A DNA stretch of 64,000 nucleotides from Paulownia fortunei (taxonomy: Eukaryota; Streptophyta; Magnoliopsida; Lamiales; Paulowniaceae), in contig CM033116.1 of assembly GCA_019321725.1 (NCBI GenBank), positions 5,142,642 through 5,206,641 on the forward strand, written 5' to 3'. The notes beneath the pieces are model-generated. The model worked only from the letters and a program-made list of their open reading frames with translations, was not told where the DNA came from and did no database searches. Below, piece after piece: positions 49,918 through 63,700 of this stretch. How positions within the stretch are numbered: the stretch's first letter is position 1; every line of letters begins with the position of its first letter. The translations under genes and the position numbers were made by a program.

Positions 49918-52198
49918 TGAAATAAGAGAAGTAGATGAAATTATTAGCTTGTGAGTTATTAAATGCTGGTTTCTATTTAGTATTTTCAACTAAATTCAGC
50001 TAAAATAGTTAATTTTATTCTATTTTATTAGGGTTCATCATTTTTTTATGAAACCTTTGAATAAGAATTCAAAAACATAACTACCTTCTCATAGTTAATT
50101 CTCATAAATCAACTTTTAAGAAAAATATTCTTCTAAGAACATTTATAATTTAAAAAACTTCACTTTATTAATATTTTTAATATTATATTGACACATTACT
50201 TTTTATCTCAACAAGTAAGAATTTAGCGGTACCTAAGCTGCAGTTCCCTTCGATGTGTTCCAGAGTTGTGTGAAAAAATTATCAAGATGATGGACAACGA
50301 TCCTCATAGTCGGACTAGGATTAGGAACTTTTAGAGTATATATGAATAGCAGCTTGTTTTAATTTTCATAATAATATATGGTTATGAATAAGCAATCACC
50401 AAAATTTAAGAATTCAATTAGGTGGGATTTAAACTAATTCTCCATCTAAAACTTTTTTGTAAATATAAATATACTCTTGTAAATTTTAATTTAATTTTAA
50501 TTATTCATTAAATTTTCATATATCCATTTGATTAACTAAGTCCCTATCATTGTGATGGCATAAATAAAGGTTAAGTATTGGCAACCATTTAATTAATTAG
50601 ATAAAAAATATTAGTATTTTAAAAAAATGAAAATATATCTATGTGGTAAGCGATAATTTAGAATTAAAATTTATGTGATAAACTATGAAAATTAATTCTT
50701 GAAAGTTGATGTTTAAGGAAAATATTATAGCATAAGAGAAAAAAAAATGTTTTGTTTTTGTTGATTTTCTTCTCATGTTTTTGTTAAATAAGGTGAACTA
50801 ATAAAACTAAAACTCCAAAAAAATTCTAAGAAATAAACAATACTTAAATTATGTTGCAGCAAAAGCATCTCCTTTAAATTAATATTAGTACGGGCTTAAC
50901 GGAACTTTTCAAAAATTTATATTTAGATCTCACCGTGCAAATTCTAATTTTAAAATCGGTGCTCTTCATCCAATGTATTTTAATTTCAATCTCAATTATT
51001 TGATTGTAATCTTTTAACATCTTCTTTATATGGTCATTTATTGTTAGAAAATCAAAATGATAATTATAAATGAATAGTATTTAAAAGGATACATTTATCA
51101 TTGTAGGAAATTTACTAAATAATTATGTAGTTCTTATTTAGGAATGTGCCAAAATTGAGATTTATGTGAAATTATTGTATTAATAAGAGTATTCTTAAAA
51201 TTTATGTACCAACTTAACATTAATGACACAATTCAGATACCAAAATCACATCATAGTAAAATAATATTCTTTGGTCTTTACCCATCAATTATATTTCAAT
51301 TACAATATTTTTTAAGCTATGAATATTTTATATCTTTCTTATATATTTTGTTCTTGTTACTCGCTACTACTGTGATAGAATTATTTGCTCAAAGAAAATA
51401 TATTAAGAAAAAAGAATTAGCAGTAATGTGGAGTCTCGAAGGTTATAATTGTCATTATACTTTGAACATATAATTGAATGCAATTCATCTAATATGTACA
51501 AATTTGGTATCTATAGCAAAGTTCAGTTGCCAAACAGAATATTTGTGAAACCCATCACCAAATTGACATTAACGAAAAAATTGGTATAACAAAATAATTT
51601 TTACCCATTTTTAAGATGGGCATTTTCTACATTTTGCCATAACTATAGTGGCAGGTGTGAATAAAATGGTTCTCAAATTTGTTGTTTTGTATTAAATTAG
51701 ACCCAAAAAATTTTAAGTGTTTTAATTTACATTTAAACTTTTTAAAAAATAAATAACAATTACATAATTACATCATATTTAAATAAAAAATGTATTCAAT
51801 GCGTTGATCAATAATCAACAATTTATAATAAATAATTAGCTAACAAAATTATATAAGTGAGATAAGTATACATGATAGAATTTGAATTCAATACCTCGTG
51901 TATATAAAGTATTGGGACCTTAGCATGCTGAATAAAATCTCGCGGTCCACTTAAACTTCTAATAATAACACTTTTTTATAAAAAATAAATTATATATTTT
52001 CGTCCATATGTTATAAGGTTTTAACTTTTGATATCTTCCTCCCTTAAAATTTAAATTTTTAGTAGATATTAATTAAAGATTATAATATAATTTATTAAAA
52101 GACCAAAAGGCTCGCATTCCTATGCTTAAAAAAATGAGAGAACTTTTAAAAGAACTTATAAGACGTGGATTTTAATATGCATATTAACACACACACAA

Positions 52199-52220
52199 AA
52201 TATATATATATATATATATT
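52199..52220. repeat. (TA)n microsatellite
   Basis: TA run directly after a short ACACACA stretch. Confidence 0.88.
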
Positions 52221-55200
52221 AACCAAATTTTAAGTTTTAAGGCCTTTCAATAATATAAGGGGTTATTTTATACTATTTTTTTAATGTGAAAAATATTTAT
52301 ACTTTTCGCAAGTACAAATTTATTACAATTTCACAATACATAGATTTCAAAACAAAGTAAAAAGTTAAATTTAATTACAAATACAATTTAATCATATATT
52401 CAGTTGTATTTTATTTTTCAAAAAAAATAAAAAATCAAATAAGAGTTATTAACAAAGTTATTTTTTTAACCTAAATAACAATTCATATTCTGTACACTAT
52501 TAAACAAAATCTCATAATTTATGTTTTTGTCTATATATACATATTTTTTTTGAACTGTGCTTCTTAAAAAATGAATTGCTTAATAATTTCAATTAATGCT
52601 TTTATTTTGAAATACAAATTTTAATATATTATCCTTATTTTCAACAATGTGGCTTGTAGTTTTGATCTTTTACTTATTTTTGAAAATTATGCATTATGAA
52701 TAATAACTATCAATTAGCTTTTATAATTTGTGTCTTTTTTCATAAGTATAAGGAAAAATTTAAATGTTTTGATCAAATAATGATAGAAGGAATATTTGAC
52801 AAAAATTCAAACTTTAGCATAAGTGGATGCTAAAATCTAAAATATTAGTGGACGTAGATCCAAATATTTTTTGTTTGGGTGGTGAATTTAGCCAAAAAAA
52901 ATAATCATATTTAGTAAGTAACAAAAATCATATCTAAGCCAAATTGGGCATGTGGGAATGCCTTTAGGCAATAACCTTGTAACAAATTATAGATTTAAAA
53001 ATAAACTTGAGAATATTTAGAAATGTCTGGAAACGAGTAAATAGATATATGAACGAATGGATCATATTAATTTAAAAAATAAAAAAATTTGTACAAATTA
53101 TATATTTCATTACCACTTTATGAAAAAACGTTTGATATAAATAATTTAAATATTTGTGACTGATCGTTTACAACTCATTTTCAAATTCCAACTACTATTT
53201 AAGCTATCCCGATTATAATGGATAACTAGTCAAAAATTAGATATGATTAGAGGAAATAGAACAAAAGATGCCACCCATATAATTGAACCTTTGATAACCC
53301 TTTAGCTTTTTCTCACCAATTTCCATGTTTATGTCATGGGATCATGTTATTGGTTCTATTTGGAGTCTTGTAAAAATAAATAATTGTTCCAATGACTCAA
53401 GGTAAAGGACAATTTGCAAAGTCTCGTCGGTATTAATGCCTCATCAATTTTAATGGGGGTTAAATTTAAAACTACATTTCAAGACTTGTCCACATTAGTT
53501 TAGCATCCATTAATTTCTCGAGAATAGTAGGAATTAAAAAAAAAAAAAAGACCTATGAAATATATATTCTGATTTTAGGATTTCAATGTGAAAAGCATAA
53601 TATTTTCGTTTTAAATTATAACACAATGCAAATGCTTGCAGAAACATGACCATGATAGAGGATAATTAACTATTGCTTAATTTATTTTTCATGTTTAAAT
53701 ATAACCATGATAGAATTAACTCATACATTTATTAGTGAAAATGTTTATTGACACTATAAGTATGTCACTAGTGACAATTAATATTGTTACTAATCATAAT
53801 TGAAATACAATTATTGTCTTTTTTATATTTGTGAATTTAATTAAGTAAAAATAATTGCCACTTAATATATGTAACAAGTGATAACTTTCACAATGTCAGT
53901 TACTTTATTATCACCAATATTATTTTTTCTTGACAATTGTGGAATATAATACTTATTTTTTAATTATTTATTTATCTTGTGTTTATTTATTTGTTACCTT
54001 TTTTGATGTGGTGGCATTTGTTAGTTAGCAAATTAATGAAATGGTCACAATGAACAAATACTTCAGTTTTAGTGTTCCACCAACCCATCATTAACTTCAT
54101 TCATTCACTAGAAAATCGCTTTTCCAAGTCCCTTTATTTATTTATTTTTTTTGACAAAAACACCCTAAAGTGGATGGTAAAGACAATAATTATCAATTTG
54201 TAGATATTAATGAAAGTCAATAATACATAATATTTTACAAAAGATAGCAAAAGTAAAATAAAGAGTAATTTACACGTTTTAATGAGTTAATTTTATGTGG
54301 AGTTAAATAAAAAGAAATTCATCAAAAAGTGAATTAGTATGAATCATATATGTCTAAACGAGGATTCTAACTAATGCAAGAATTGACAAAGGTCATTGAG
54401 ATGAGTGTGTTGCAAGCTTATTAACCAAGAAAGCTACAATTTTATTTCGTTTTCTATAATTGTGGTTAGTAATAGAGTCACTATGTTTCAAATTATTTGA
54501 AATTCTCACTAGTAGTTCTTGAAGTTTATAATGATCGTACGCTGAAAATGTGATAATTTGGATGATTGTTTGTGCATTAAATTCAATCCATAATTTTATG
54601 ATGCCTATCTCCTTAGCAAATTCCAAACCTAAAAAATTATTTTTTAAAGTCTTTATGAGCCTATAATCAATATTCCCATGAATAATTCCAGTTTAAATGA
54701 ACCTAGATAATACAAGTTGTATAATAGAGACTAGGGACAAGTACGTATTTTTATTAAAAGTAAATAATGTACGTCGAGCCAAGCGAAGTGTAATGCGTGG
54801 TTATCATAATTATTATGCTAATAAAGTTGTAATTAATTCTCAACTTATAGGAGATTTTATTGTCCAATTATTTTGAGTGACTTTAATGTAATAAAAAAAA
54901 GTACCATAATGCAATTCCCGCATTTTATGGATCTTGTAGTGACTAATATCATTGCTGGACCATTTCAAGCCTACTCGTGGCTATAACTATTGATGTTTTA
55001 AAGTATCTCATGATTATAAGTGAAACCAATTTTCTTTTCTAGCAACATAATATAGAAATTTTAAGGTTTTTCTTTTAAAGAATTATTGCACAACACGAAT
55101 TATTGTCACTATTAAGTTTGTCAATATAAATATTGCGGCAAAGCAAAATTATTTGCACTTAATGCATATTATTAATGATAATTTTTGTATTATTATTTTT

Positions 55201-55742
55201 CTAGTAATAGGCGTTTTATTTTCACTTACACGTCCCTTATTTCACAAATTAATACGACCGTATTTCATCTATTATTCCTATTCAACATTTTAATGTGACT
55301 AGCTTTCAATCAAATTCTCTTTGATGGTTTTAAGCAGAAGTTTACTTAGGGCAAGGGGAAGAAAATTCTTGGTTGATTGTAACTTGTATTGTGAGATGAT
55401 GGAATGTGAATGAATAAATGCAAACTACTAAATGAAACACAAATAGACAAATATTGATTATAGAAATTTAGGAATACATATTTACTAGTAAAATAATCTT
55501 GATTGGTGAGTGGCAGATTCAAATGCAACCCACAATTCCTTTATACAACATTGACATAAATTTTTATACATCATCTAATTTGAAGTTGTAAAGAAATGCT
55601 TGTCTGATATTCCATGTATGTTGTGTTTTCTTGTGAGCATAAATGGAGATATATTTAATGTTTGGTAGATGTGTACCACTTTGAATTGAAGTCTGCCAAA
55701 ATGAGTTGTTTCAGTACCATTATTTTGATGGTATCAATTTGA

Positions 55743-55841
55743 ATTTTGAAATAAATGTACTTTTTATTTGTTAAACAAACTCACAAATTCAATGAATTTG
55801 AAATTAATGTACTTTTTATTTGTTACCAAAGTTACAAATCC
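55743..55841. repeat. imperfect ~50-bp tandem duplication
   Basis: Two adjacent copies both carry AATGTACTTTTTATTTGTTA, preceded by GAATTTTGAAATA or GAATTTGAAATT and followed by a related CACAAATTC or TACAAATCC end. Confidence 0.75.
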
Positions 55842-56756
55842 CAGATAAATGTATCATCCCAAGAAGAAGTATATACATGTTCTGCTGGTAGCAGACAATC
55901 AGGGCAATGGAGATTGCCTGGTCCAGTCTTTAATTTATTTTGGGCCTGCTCCAGGCCTTATTTTGTCCATCCACATGTATGGGCTCTCTAAAACCCCACA
56001 TGCCTTTATGTTTTGTAATTTTACCCCAAATTAAGGTGTGTTAAGGTCCGAAATCTGTTAATATCCATAATACATCCGGCGTTTTTTCTATATGAAACTT
56101 CTATTGATTACACGTAATGCTATGTTTCAATTTAAAGAACGCATCTAAAATTATAATGTTAAATACAATGGTGCTTTTAGGCATGAAAACATGAAAAAAC
56201 TTACACAAATTCACAAGGAAAAAGAGAACAAAAGAAACGCTGAGGAATTTTGGCTCCTGCGAAAGAATTAAGCTATCTTTATTGTGGAAAAGGAGTTGAA
56301 AAATATATAGATAGTAAATACATATACTTTTCGATAGATGAATCAGTAAGATATATTGAATTAATAGAAGATAAATAAAGGGGATTAAAGTTTCGATCAT
56401 TTTAATGTGCAAAAATAATTACTTTGTACTTAAAAGCATATCACCAAAAGTTGTAATAATCTTTAATGGATCCGGAACAATTGAAGGTGCGAAGAGAACC
56501 TTTTTTTTTAGTACTACGAAGAGTGCATATGAAAGTGAAGCAAAGTATGAGTATAGTTGGTATCATTTTTTAATCTCCTTTTTATTTTTAATTTTTTTTT
56601 ATTAAAATAAAATCAAACATATATTTTTTAATACATTCTTTTCTAACACATTATCTGATAACAAAACAAAAAAAAAAGAAAAAGAAAAAACAATACCAAA
56701 CAAAGTGTATAATTTTTGTGTGCGAAATTTGGGATTTGGACTTGAAGAGAATGTGT

Positions 56757-56780
56757 GGGCTGGGCTGGGCTGGGCTGGCC
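56757..56780. repeat. (GGGCT)n short tandem repeat
   Basis: Four GGGCT-type units in an otherwise AT-rich context. Confidence 0.85.
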
Positions 56781-57590
56781 ACCACAACTGGAGTTCGGTG
56801 TCCAGGATCACCATCCCACAATAATTTTTCTGTCACAAAGCACAACCCATTATCTGTTGTGCAAAATATATACATATAACGTAAAGTGAAATACATAAAT
56901 CTAAGCCATTAAAATATGAAAAAATAAATATTCGTTCATCTACTTCAATAGCATTGGCTAAATTTATTAAAATATTTTATAAATTCTTTCAATTTCATAT
57001 TTAGAGCTTATAAAATATAGCACTTTATTTTAAAATAAGATAATCGAATGTATAAATATTTAACGACAATTTCTCAAACTACACAATTAAAATTGAAGCC
57101 ACCTTACTTTTTTTAATGCTCTCTTAAATCATATCTTAATATTTTAAGTTTATATTTTTTTTTTCATAAATTTTTACAAGACACTCTTAATTATCTTATA
57201 AGCTTCCAAATATTTTAAAAAGTTTATAATTTTTTAATATCTTAAATAAAATCTAACAAATTGCTCTATGTAATCGTAAGAAAATGACTTAATTATTTTA
57301 AAATAAAATCCGATGCGAACCATCTCATTTCATTTATTTTTCTTTTTTGTTCTTATAATTTAAAGATTTCGATTCTTTTATACAAATTCAAAAAAAGGGA
57401 AGGAGAAAAAGCAAACAAGGGAGAGACATTCCTTCGACCTCTATTATTTATATTAGTATTATTTTTGTTGTCATCGTTTTCTTTTCTTTTCTTTTTCTCT
57501 AAACAAAGAAAACGGAAAAAGATTATAAATTTTGTACCAAAAATAAAAGGAGAGGAAAATATTTTCTTGAACCAAAGACGGCGTCGTTTG

Positions 57591-57596
57591 ATGTAG
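57591..57596 (+). promoter_or_regulatory. start-stop minimal uORF before LIG1
   Basis: ATGTAG lies 125 bases before the first LIG1 ATG, and no other ATG occurs between them. If it is in the mRNA, it is an AUG-stop element, a class shown in plants (for example NIP5;1) to stall ribosomes. No TATA box was found, so transcript start and inclusion are unknown. Confidence 0.4.
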
Positions 57597-57720
57597 AACC
57601 TCTGCCACTGCTCTCGCTCTCTGCACGGTTCACCGCAACACCAGCCTACTGCAGGATTTTAGTTCCACAGAAAGGAAATCGTACAATTTTCCCGCCATTT
57701 CTCTGTCCTCTCCGCAGTTG

Positions 57721-60700
57721 ATGTTTTCACTCTGGTCATGCCGCAACCGCTCAATCCTCATCTCATTCTCTCTTAATCTCGCCGGAAAACTCCCCCTCTA
57801 TCCCTCTCTGTCCTTCTCTTCAAAACCTTTATTCATCTTCACTAAGTCAAACCCTAGTCTGAGAACAATGTCCACCTCTCGCCCCTCAGCCTTTGATATT
57901 CTCATGTCCAATGCTTCCAAGAAAAAGAAAACCCCGTCTCAGTCCCAACCGCCAAAGCCACAAGAATCCTCACCCAGAAAACGCAAAGCCTCTGTTGAAT
58001 CTTCCCAAACACCTAATCTAGACCCTAAAAATGGTAATTCCCGGAGTCCCGTTTCCCACCCAATTGAGAATGCCGCAGAAGAACACCAAGAACGTGTCAA
58101 GAACTCGAGTTCGGACCAAATTGGAGATGCCCAGGTGGATAATTCATTGAATAATAGTGCTGATGGCACCCTTAGTTCCATCCCAGCTGAAGATACCCGT
58201 TTGCCAGGAAGCACGAAAAAGCTGAAAGGATCAAGTTTAAAACAAACTGGGTCGAATTGTACGGATTCGAATGAAGGCTTGGTGGTGGTGAAGAAGCCCA
58301 GGGTGTCAATCAGCCCGGACGAGAGTCTAGTGGAGTTGAAGAAAAGGGCTGCAAATTTCATTGTGAAGAGGGCGGCTTATTGGGGGGAGGGAGAGAGGGT
58401 GCCTTTCATGTTTGTGGTGAAGGCGTTTGATGCTATATCAAAGGAGTCAGGTAGGATTGCCATCACGGAGATTGTGTGTAATATGCTGAGGACAGTGATC
58501 GAGACGACACCAAATGATTTATTGGCTGTTGTGTACCTGTTGGCAAATAGGATTGCATCTGCGCATGAGGGTTTGGAGCTTGGTATTGGGGATGCTTCGA
58601 TTATCAAGGCCCTTGCAGAGGCTTGTGGGACTAAAGAAGCACATGTTAAGAAGCAATACAAGGTGATTAATTGAATTAGTTTTGTGCTGACTGAAGTTTG
58701 AAGTAATTTCTGGTGTGAAAATAATGAATTTTGTGCCTTTTGTTTTATCTTGTTCAGCTTAATTATTAGCTGAAGAAATTAGGGTTGACCAGGATGTGAT
58801 CATTGGACAAATTAAATGTAGTGAATTGACTGCTGAGAGTGGATTTATTCATGGCTGGTCGCCTAGATCATCTTATTTATTTTGTTTAAACAGATATATA
58901 ATTTAGTGCTGCTGTTTTGTGTGAATAATATTGAAGCACAGATAAAAAGTATGATGGTTTCTGCACATACTACATTTCAGAAACACCATTTAGAAAAATA
59001 ATTAAGTGATCTATATAGTTGGATTTTTGACGGTAAATGTGATTGCTGGAAGCTTAGATGGTGCTTATATTAACTGTAGTGGTTTAATGGCTTGGTGGGG
59101 CTGAAGTACGTGCAAGTACCCATCTGTGTTCCTGGAATGATATGTGATGTGTGGATCAAAGATAAATCTATACACCTGAAAACATAGAAACTCTTTTGTG
59201 TTAGTTCTGTTACATCTTTTCTCATGTATTAGTTTCAATAACATATAGAAGTAATCAATATTTTTTTGGTGATATAATTTAGCCAACACCGTTGGGGATA
59301 GCACTTAATACATGTTCTCGCTCTTGTGAACTTTTCAATAAGCTATTGTTGAGCAACATGATAAACATTAGATTAATCTATACTGGCACGACTATTTTGA
59401 AAGTTAGAAAAGCACCAATTATCATACACAGTAATTAGGAAATGTAATTTTTGGTTATGATAGGTTTTGTTTTATTCTTAAAATACTATCATATATACCA
59501 TAGTGCCAAATTGGTTGCCATGGAGATTTCTTTGTGTATGTTGGAGATGAGTAACTTACGCTAAATAGTTATAGGAATAGAATATAGGTAATAGTACCAG
59601 CGATAGGTGGGTCTGAAAAAAATATGCTGAACTGTCAAATTGATATATATCAAAATCCTAAGCCTGCTTCTACTCTTGTAGCACAAAATCATATCTTTTT
59701 AGCTTGAAATATATTTTGAAACAAATAATCTGTTGCTGTTTTTTTTTTTTTTAACAAAATCTGGTATATGATAGCAGTCATCATTATTGCAATAAAACGA
59801 TCATTATGTAAATAAAGAATATGCGTATGATTGTTTTATAGCAGTCCATCCTGCTAGCTGATGCTCTTACACTGTGAGCATCTTCTATGTTGTGGCATGT
59901 ACTTCTTATGGGAGATGGCATGTTGGTTGTGCTCATTTGTGCTTCTGTTATCTGTTTTATTCCATCTACCTTTTGTTATGGTTGGACACCATGTAACTAT
60001 GATGGACCTCTTTCCATCTTTCTGAATTGTTTCCCTTTGCTCATATTGACTAATTTGTTGAAGTTCCTCGTTTCAATGTTTCATATTTGTAGGAGCTTGG
60101 AGATTTAGGCCTCGTAGCAAAAGCCAGTCGTTCATCACAGCCTTTGATGCGTAAACCAGAAGCATTAACCGTTGCCAAAGTTTTTGATACATTTCGGCTT
60201 ATTGCTAAGGTACTCTGTTGTCATCGTGTTTGTTTTTTATTGATATGTTCCTAAATTTGTGAGATGCTCCTAAAAAGGTTAGTCGTGTCAGTCTTCAAGA
60301 AGTTAACAATCTCTCCCTATGACATTATAAAAAAGAGATTCGAGAGGCAATCTTACCCGGAGCTTTTGCCTCATCACTAATCCTGAAAAGGTGCTGTCCA
60401 TGAGCAATATTCAAGGCTCTGATGCAATTTAGTCAGAAAGCCAATACTTTGATTTAACTCGTCTATTACAGCGGATAAAATAGTTTTGGACTTTGAAGTA
60501 AGTTTGTACCTAGAAGGCCCCAAGCTGGAGCTCCCTTGTGTTCAGATTACTGGCTTTTTATAATCACAGTGCTTATATTATCATTTTCTATGCTATCATA
60601 ACTTAAAGAGTCTCAGTATTCTTATAAAACTTTCCTTAAAAAGAAGAAGAAATAGGATCAATCATTTTTGGTCCATATTTTCATTTGCGGTGACATGAGT

Positions 60701-63700
60701 AGAAAGGTTGAGTTTGTTTAAGTTTCTTCCAATTTCAACCCCTGCTCCTCCCCTTCTTTTTTGATTCCCACCTGACACCTAACAACTTGGAGATGTCTAA
60801 TAATCCTTTTTCAGAGTGAAGGTCTTTGATATCTTCCTCATATCTTTTCCTAGTGTGTTAGTTTCCAAGGTGAATGTAACGTGCATGCATCACATTACAA
60901 CTAACGAGCTTAAAAGCTCACTGATATTATTCAGGATGTTATAACACTGCATCAAAGATGCAGTTACTGATTCTCCCGAGAGTTCACAATTGCCTCGAGA
61001 AAACATATTAATGACGAGGAAGGCATTTTTCTTATGCTACTAATACTTGTAGTTGCTCGCCTATTCTGCGCAAGCCTGGCTGAGGAGTTCTATTTCTATT
61101 ACAGATGCATAATGCTGTTTTCATTAGCTTGTGAGAGGGATTCTCTTTTCGTCTTTATTATTTTTTAAAGACAGTGTGCAGCAAGTGATGGTTCTCTTTG
61201 GAATTCTGACGTAGTTTTTCTTGGGTAATGTGTGAACTTTCACAGGAATATGGCAAAGATAGTCAAGAGAAAAAAAAGAATCACATAAAGGCACTGCTAG
61301 TTGCAGCCACTGATTGTGAACCTCAATATTTGATTCGTTTGCTCCAGGTCAATTAAATGCATTTATTTGATGTTCCATTTGGATCATGTCACATATCATA
61401 AACTTGGTTTGAGCAATATATGCAGACAAAATTGCGTATTGGTTTGGCAGAACAAACTCTCTTGGTAGCGCTGGGGCATGCTGCCGTATATTCTGAGAAG
61501 CATTCATCTCCTCCTGCAAATGTTGATAATCCTCTTGAAGAAGTAAGTTATTATGCTCTAGAACTGAGTACCTCCGTATTAGGCTTTTAGCCATTTTTCT
61601 GGAACCAAATTTTTAATTTTGTTTCACTATTTCAAATTTATAGCTTTTAGTAAAGATTTCTGGGTGTTGCTTTTCAATGTATCCTTCTGTCGACATAAAA
61701 AATGATACAGAACTGCAAATAAAAATAATAGAGCATGTTCTTGTATATAACTTATTGGTATAGTAGATGAAAAGGGAGATTATCTTGACTCCATCTTTCT
61801 AAATTAATTAGTGCTATCTATTTCACCTTTTTAGCAATGAGAATAACAAAATAAAATTTGTGATTACACCTTTTTCCTTCTAACTTTTCGTTTTTCTAAT
61901 TTCTTCATTTCAGTGCAGTACAGTCTTTGTCAGATGGACTTTTATGATTCTCATACCAAATAGCACATCTTTTCACGAGTTTATTCTTAGGTTGATTATA
62001 TTAAATCTTAAATTTTTGTACAGCACTGCACTTGCTGATTAAGTCTATATATGAAAGATGAACACTGGGACGGAACCATAATATTGGTTGAGTGGTGAGA
62101 GAAGTTCTGCTAAAGAATTTATTTGATAGATAAAATAAAAAAACACACTGCGGGTTTGGGATGCACAATCACCGCTTCAAACCCTCTTCTCGGTCTGTCC
62201 TTGGATCGTCTTTTGCTCTTTTGATGTGGACCTGTTAGATGAGTTTTCTGTGACCAACCAAGGACTTTACCTTCATTGGAAGGATGAATTAATTGTAACT
62301 CTGAAATTGGTATGTGAAGAGAATTGTTGGGTGTACTGCTTTGGTCATGTTTACAAGTTAAGACATTTAAGAGTCACTGACATATCTTAGCAAAAGAACT
62401 TAGCTAAATTAGTAAAATCGTCATAGATAGATACAACTACTTTGTATAGATTTTTGAAATAGCTGTGAAGTTTTTTTACCACATTGGTTGTGGGGGAATA
62501 GTGGGATTGGCTAATTAGCCATTGGACAGCTCTTAACTGGCAAGACGGGCTTAAGTATTTTGTGCTAGTTAGTTAGTGCCCAATGGTGGGACTTGGTTAG
62601 GAGACTTACTTGGGTCAAGCCATGGTTCCATTCACTTGGTGACCCTGGACTTGGGAATGTGCTGTTGCCCTCGAAATGGACGTGATGAGGATGTCTCATG
62701 CCCGCAAGCGGAAGAATAGTGTGGTTGGCTTATAAGGTTTTGGTTAGCTTCCACTTGGCAACTTCGGCTTCATAGTTTTGTGCTAGTTTGTCCAATAACT
62801 TTGGTACTTGATAGATCTAGGAGTTTGTACTTTTTATATTAGGGAATTTGCTGCTTTTAATGTGATTATAAAATGTCTGCTACTATTAATTGATGTTCCC
62901 ATTTCAGTTATTTTTTTTCGCAAATCCAGATTATCATGTGTAGTCCACTGAACATAATAAACCTTAGCTAATTATTATTATGTACTGACACTCTGTTATT
63001 ATGCAATGCACCTTCGCTAGTTAGTTGGCCATGCGTTATGTTGCTGACTTATGTACCTCTCCATTTTGTAATACTAATATGGTAATTTGAAAATCTGAGA
63101 ATTGCATTTTTGTGGCAGAATACAAATAATTCATGTAATTAATGTTTCAGTGTTTCATAGATTAAAGATTGACATCAAGGGCATTTCCAGCTTTCTTTTT
63201 GTAATGATTTCTGGTACTGTGCAAGTTGCAACAAATACAACCATGATAAATATTGAGCTAAAAGCTACTAAAAGTTTGATATAGATGTAGCTAAATGAGA
63301 ATTCGATGAGGAATATGGAAGATTAATAATTAATATAGTAAGAAATTTTCGTACTTGGCAAACTTTATTCTAGCAAACATACAAATATGTCATTTTAGCT
63401 TGGTTAGCAGTTGAGTAGATGTTTCAATTCGGAGAGCTGCTTTTTGCTTCCTATACCACCTAAAAAAGGTAAAGGTTATTTACTTGCTAGAGTTTTGGTT
63501 CAATATAAAAAGGGTCATGATACAAGAACTGTCAAGAGACTGATAATGCCATCGTAATCACTAGAAAGGCCTTACCCTATCATTGTTGTATCGAGCATTT
63601 TCTCCAAATTTAGTGAATTTGGAACCAGTGCTTGGAGACAGTCTCATGTCTTCCGTGGCTTGACTGGATGTCTAGTCTGAGCTTCTTTTTTTGTTCCACG

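Larger units (their letters stand above)
48730..57720. other. intergenic region between SOSEKI and LIG1
   Basis: The first 700 bases hold the SOSEKI 5' UTR and promoter (transcribed leftward); the last 130 or so hold the LIG1 5' UTR. Between them lies AT-rich DNA without a supported gene. It contains the 96-bp tandem duplication at 49.7 kb, a TA run at 52200, an imperfect duplication at 55.75 kb and a (GGCTG)n tract at 56.76 kb. Open frames here are short and lack domains. Confidence 0.6.

Noticed and set aside
49720..49989. 89-codon minus-strand frame with internal repeat
   Set aside because: Produced entirely by the 96-bp tandem duplication, whose length is a multiple of three.
57718..57720. 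TTG as start of LIG1
   Set aside because: A true ATG follows directly at 57721, and plant nuclear genes rarely start at TTG.
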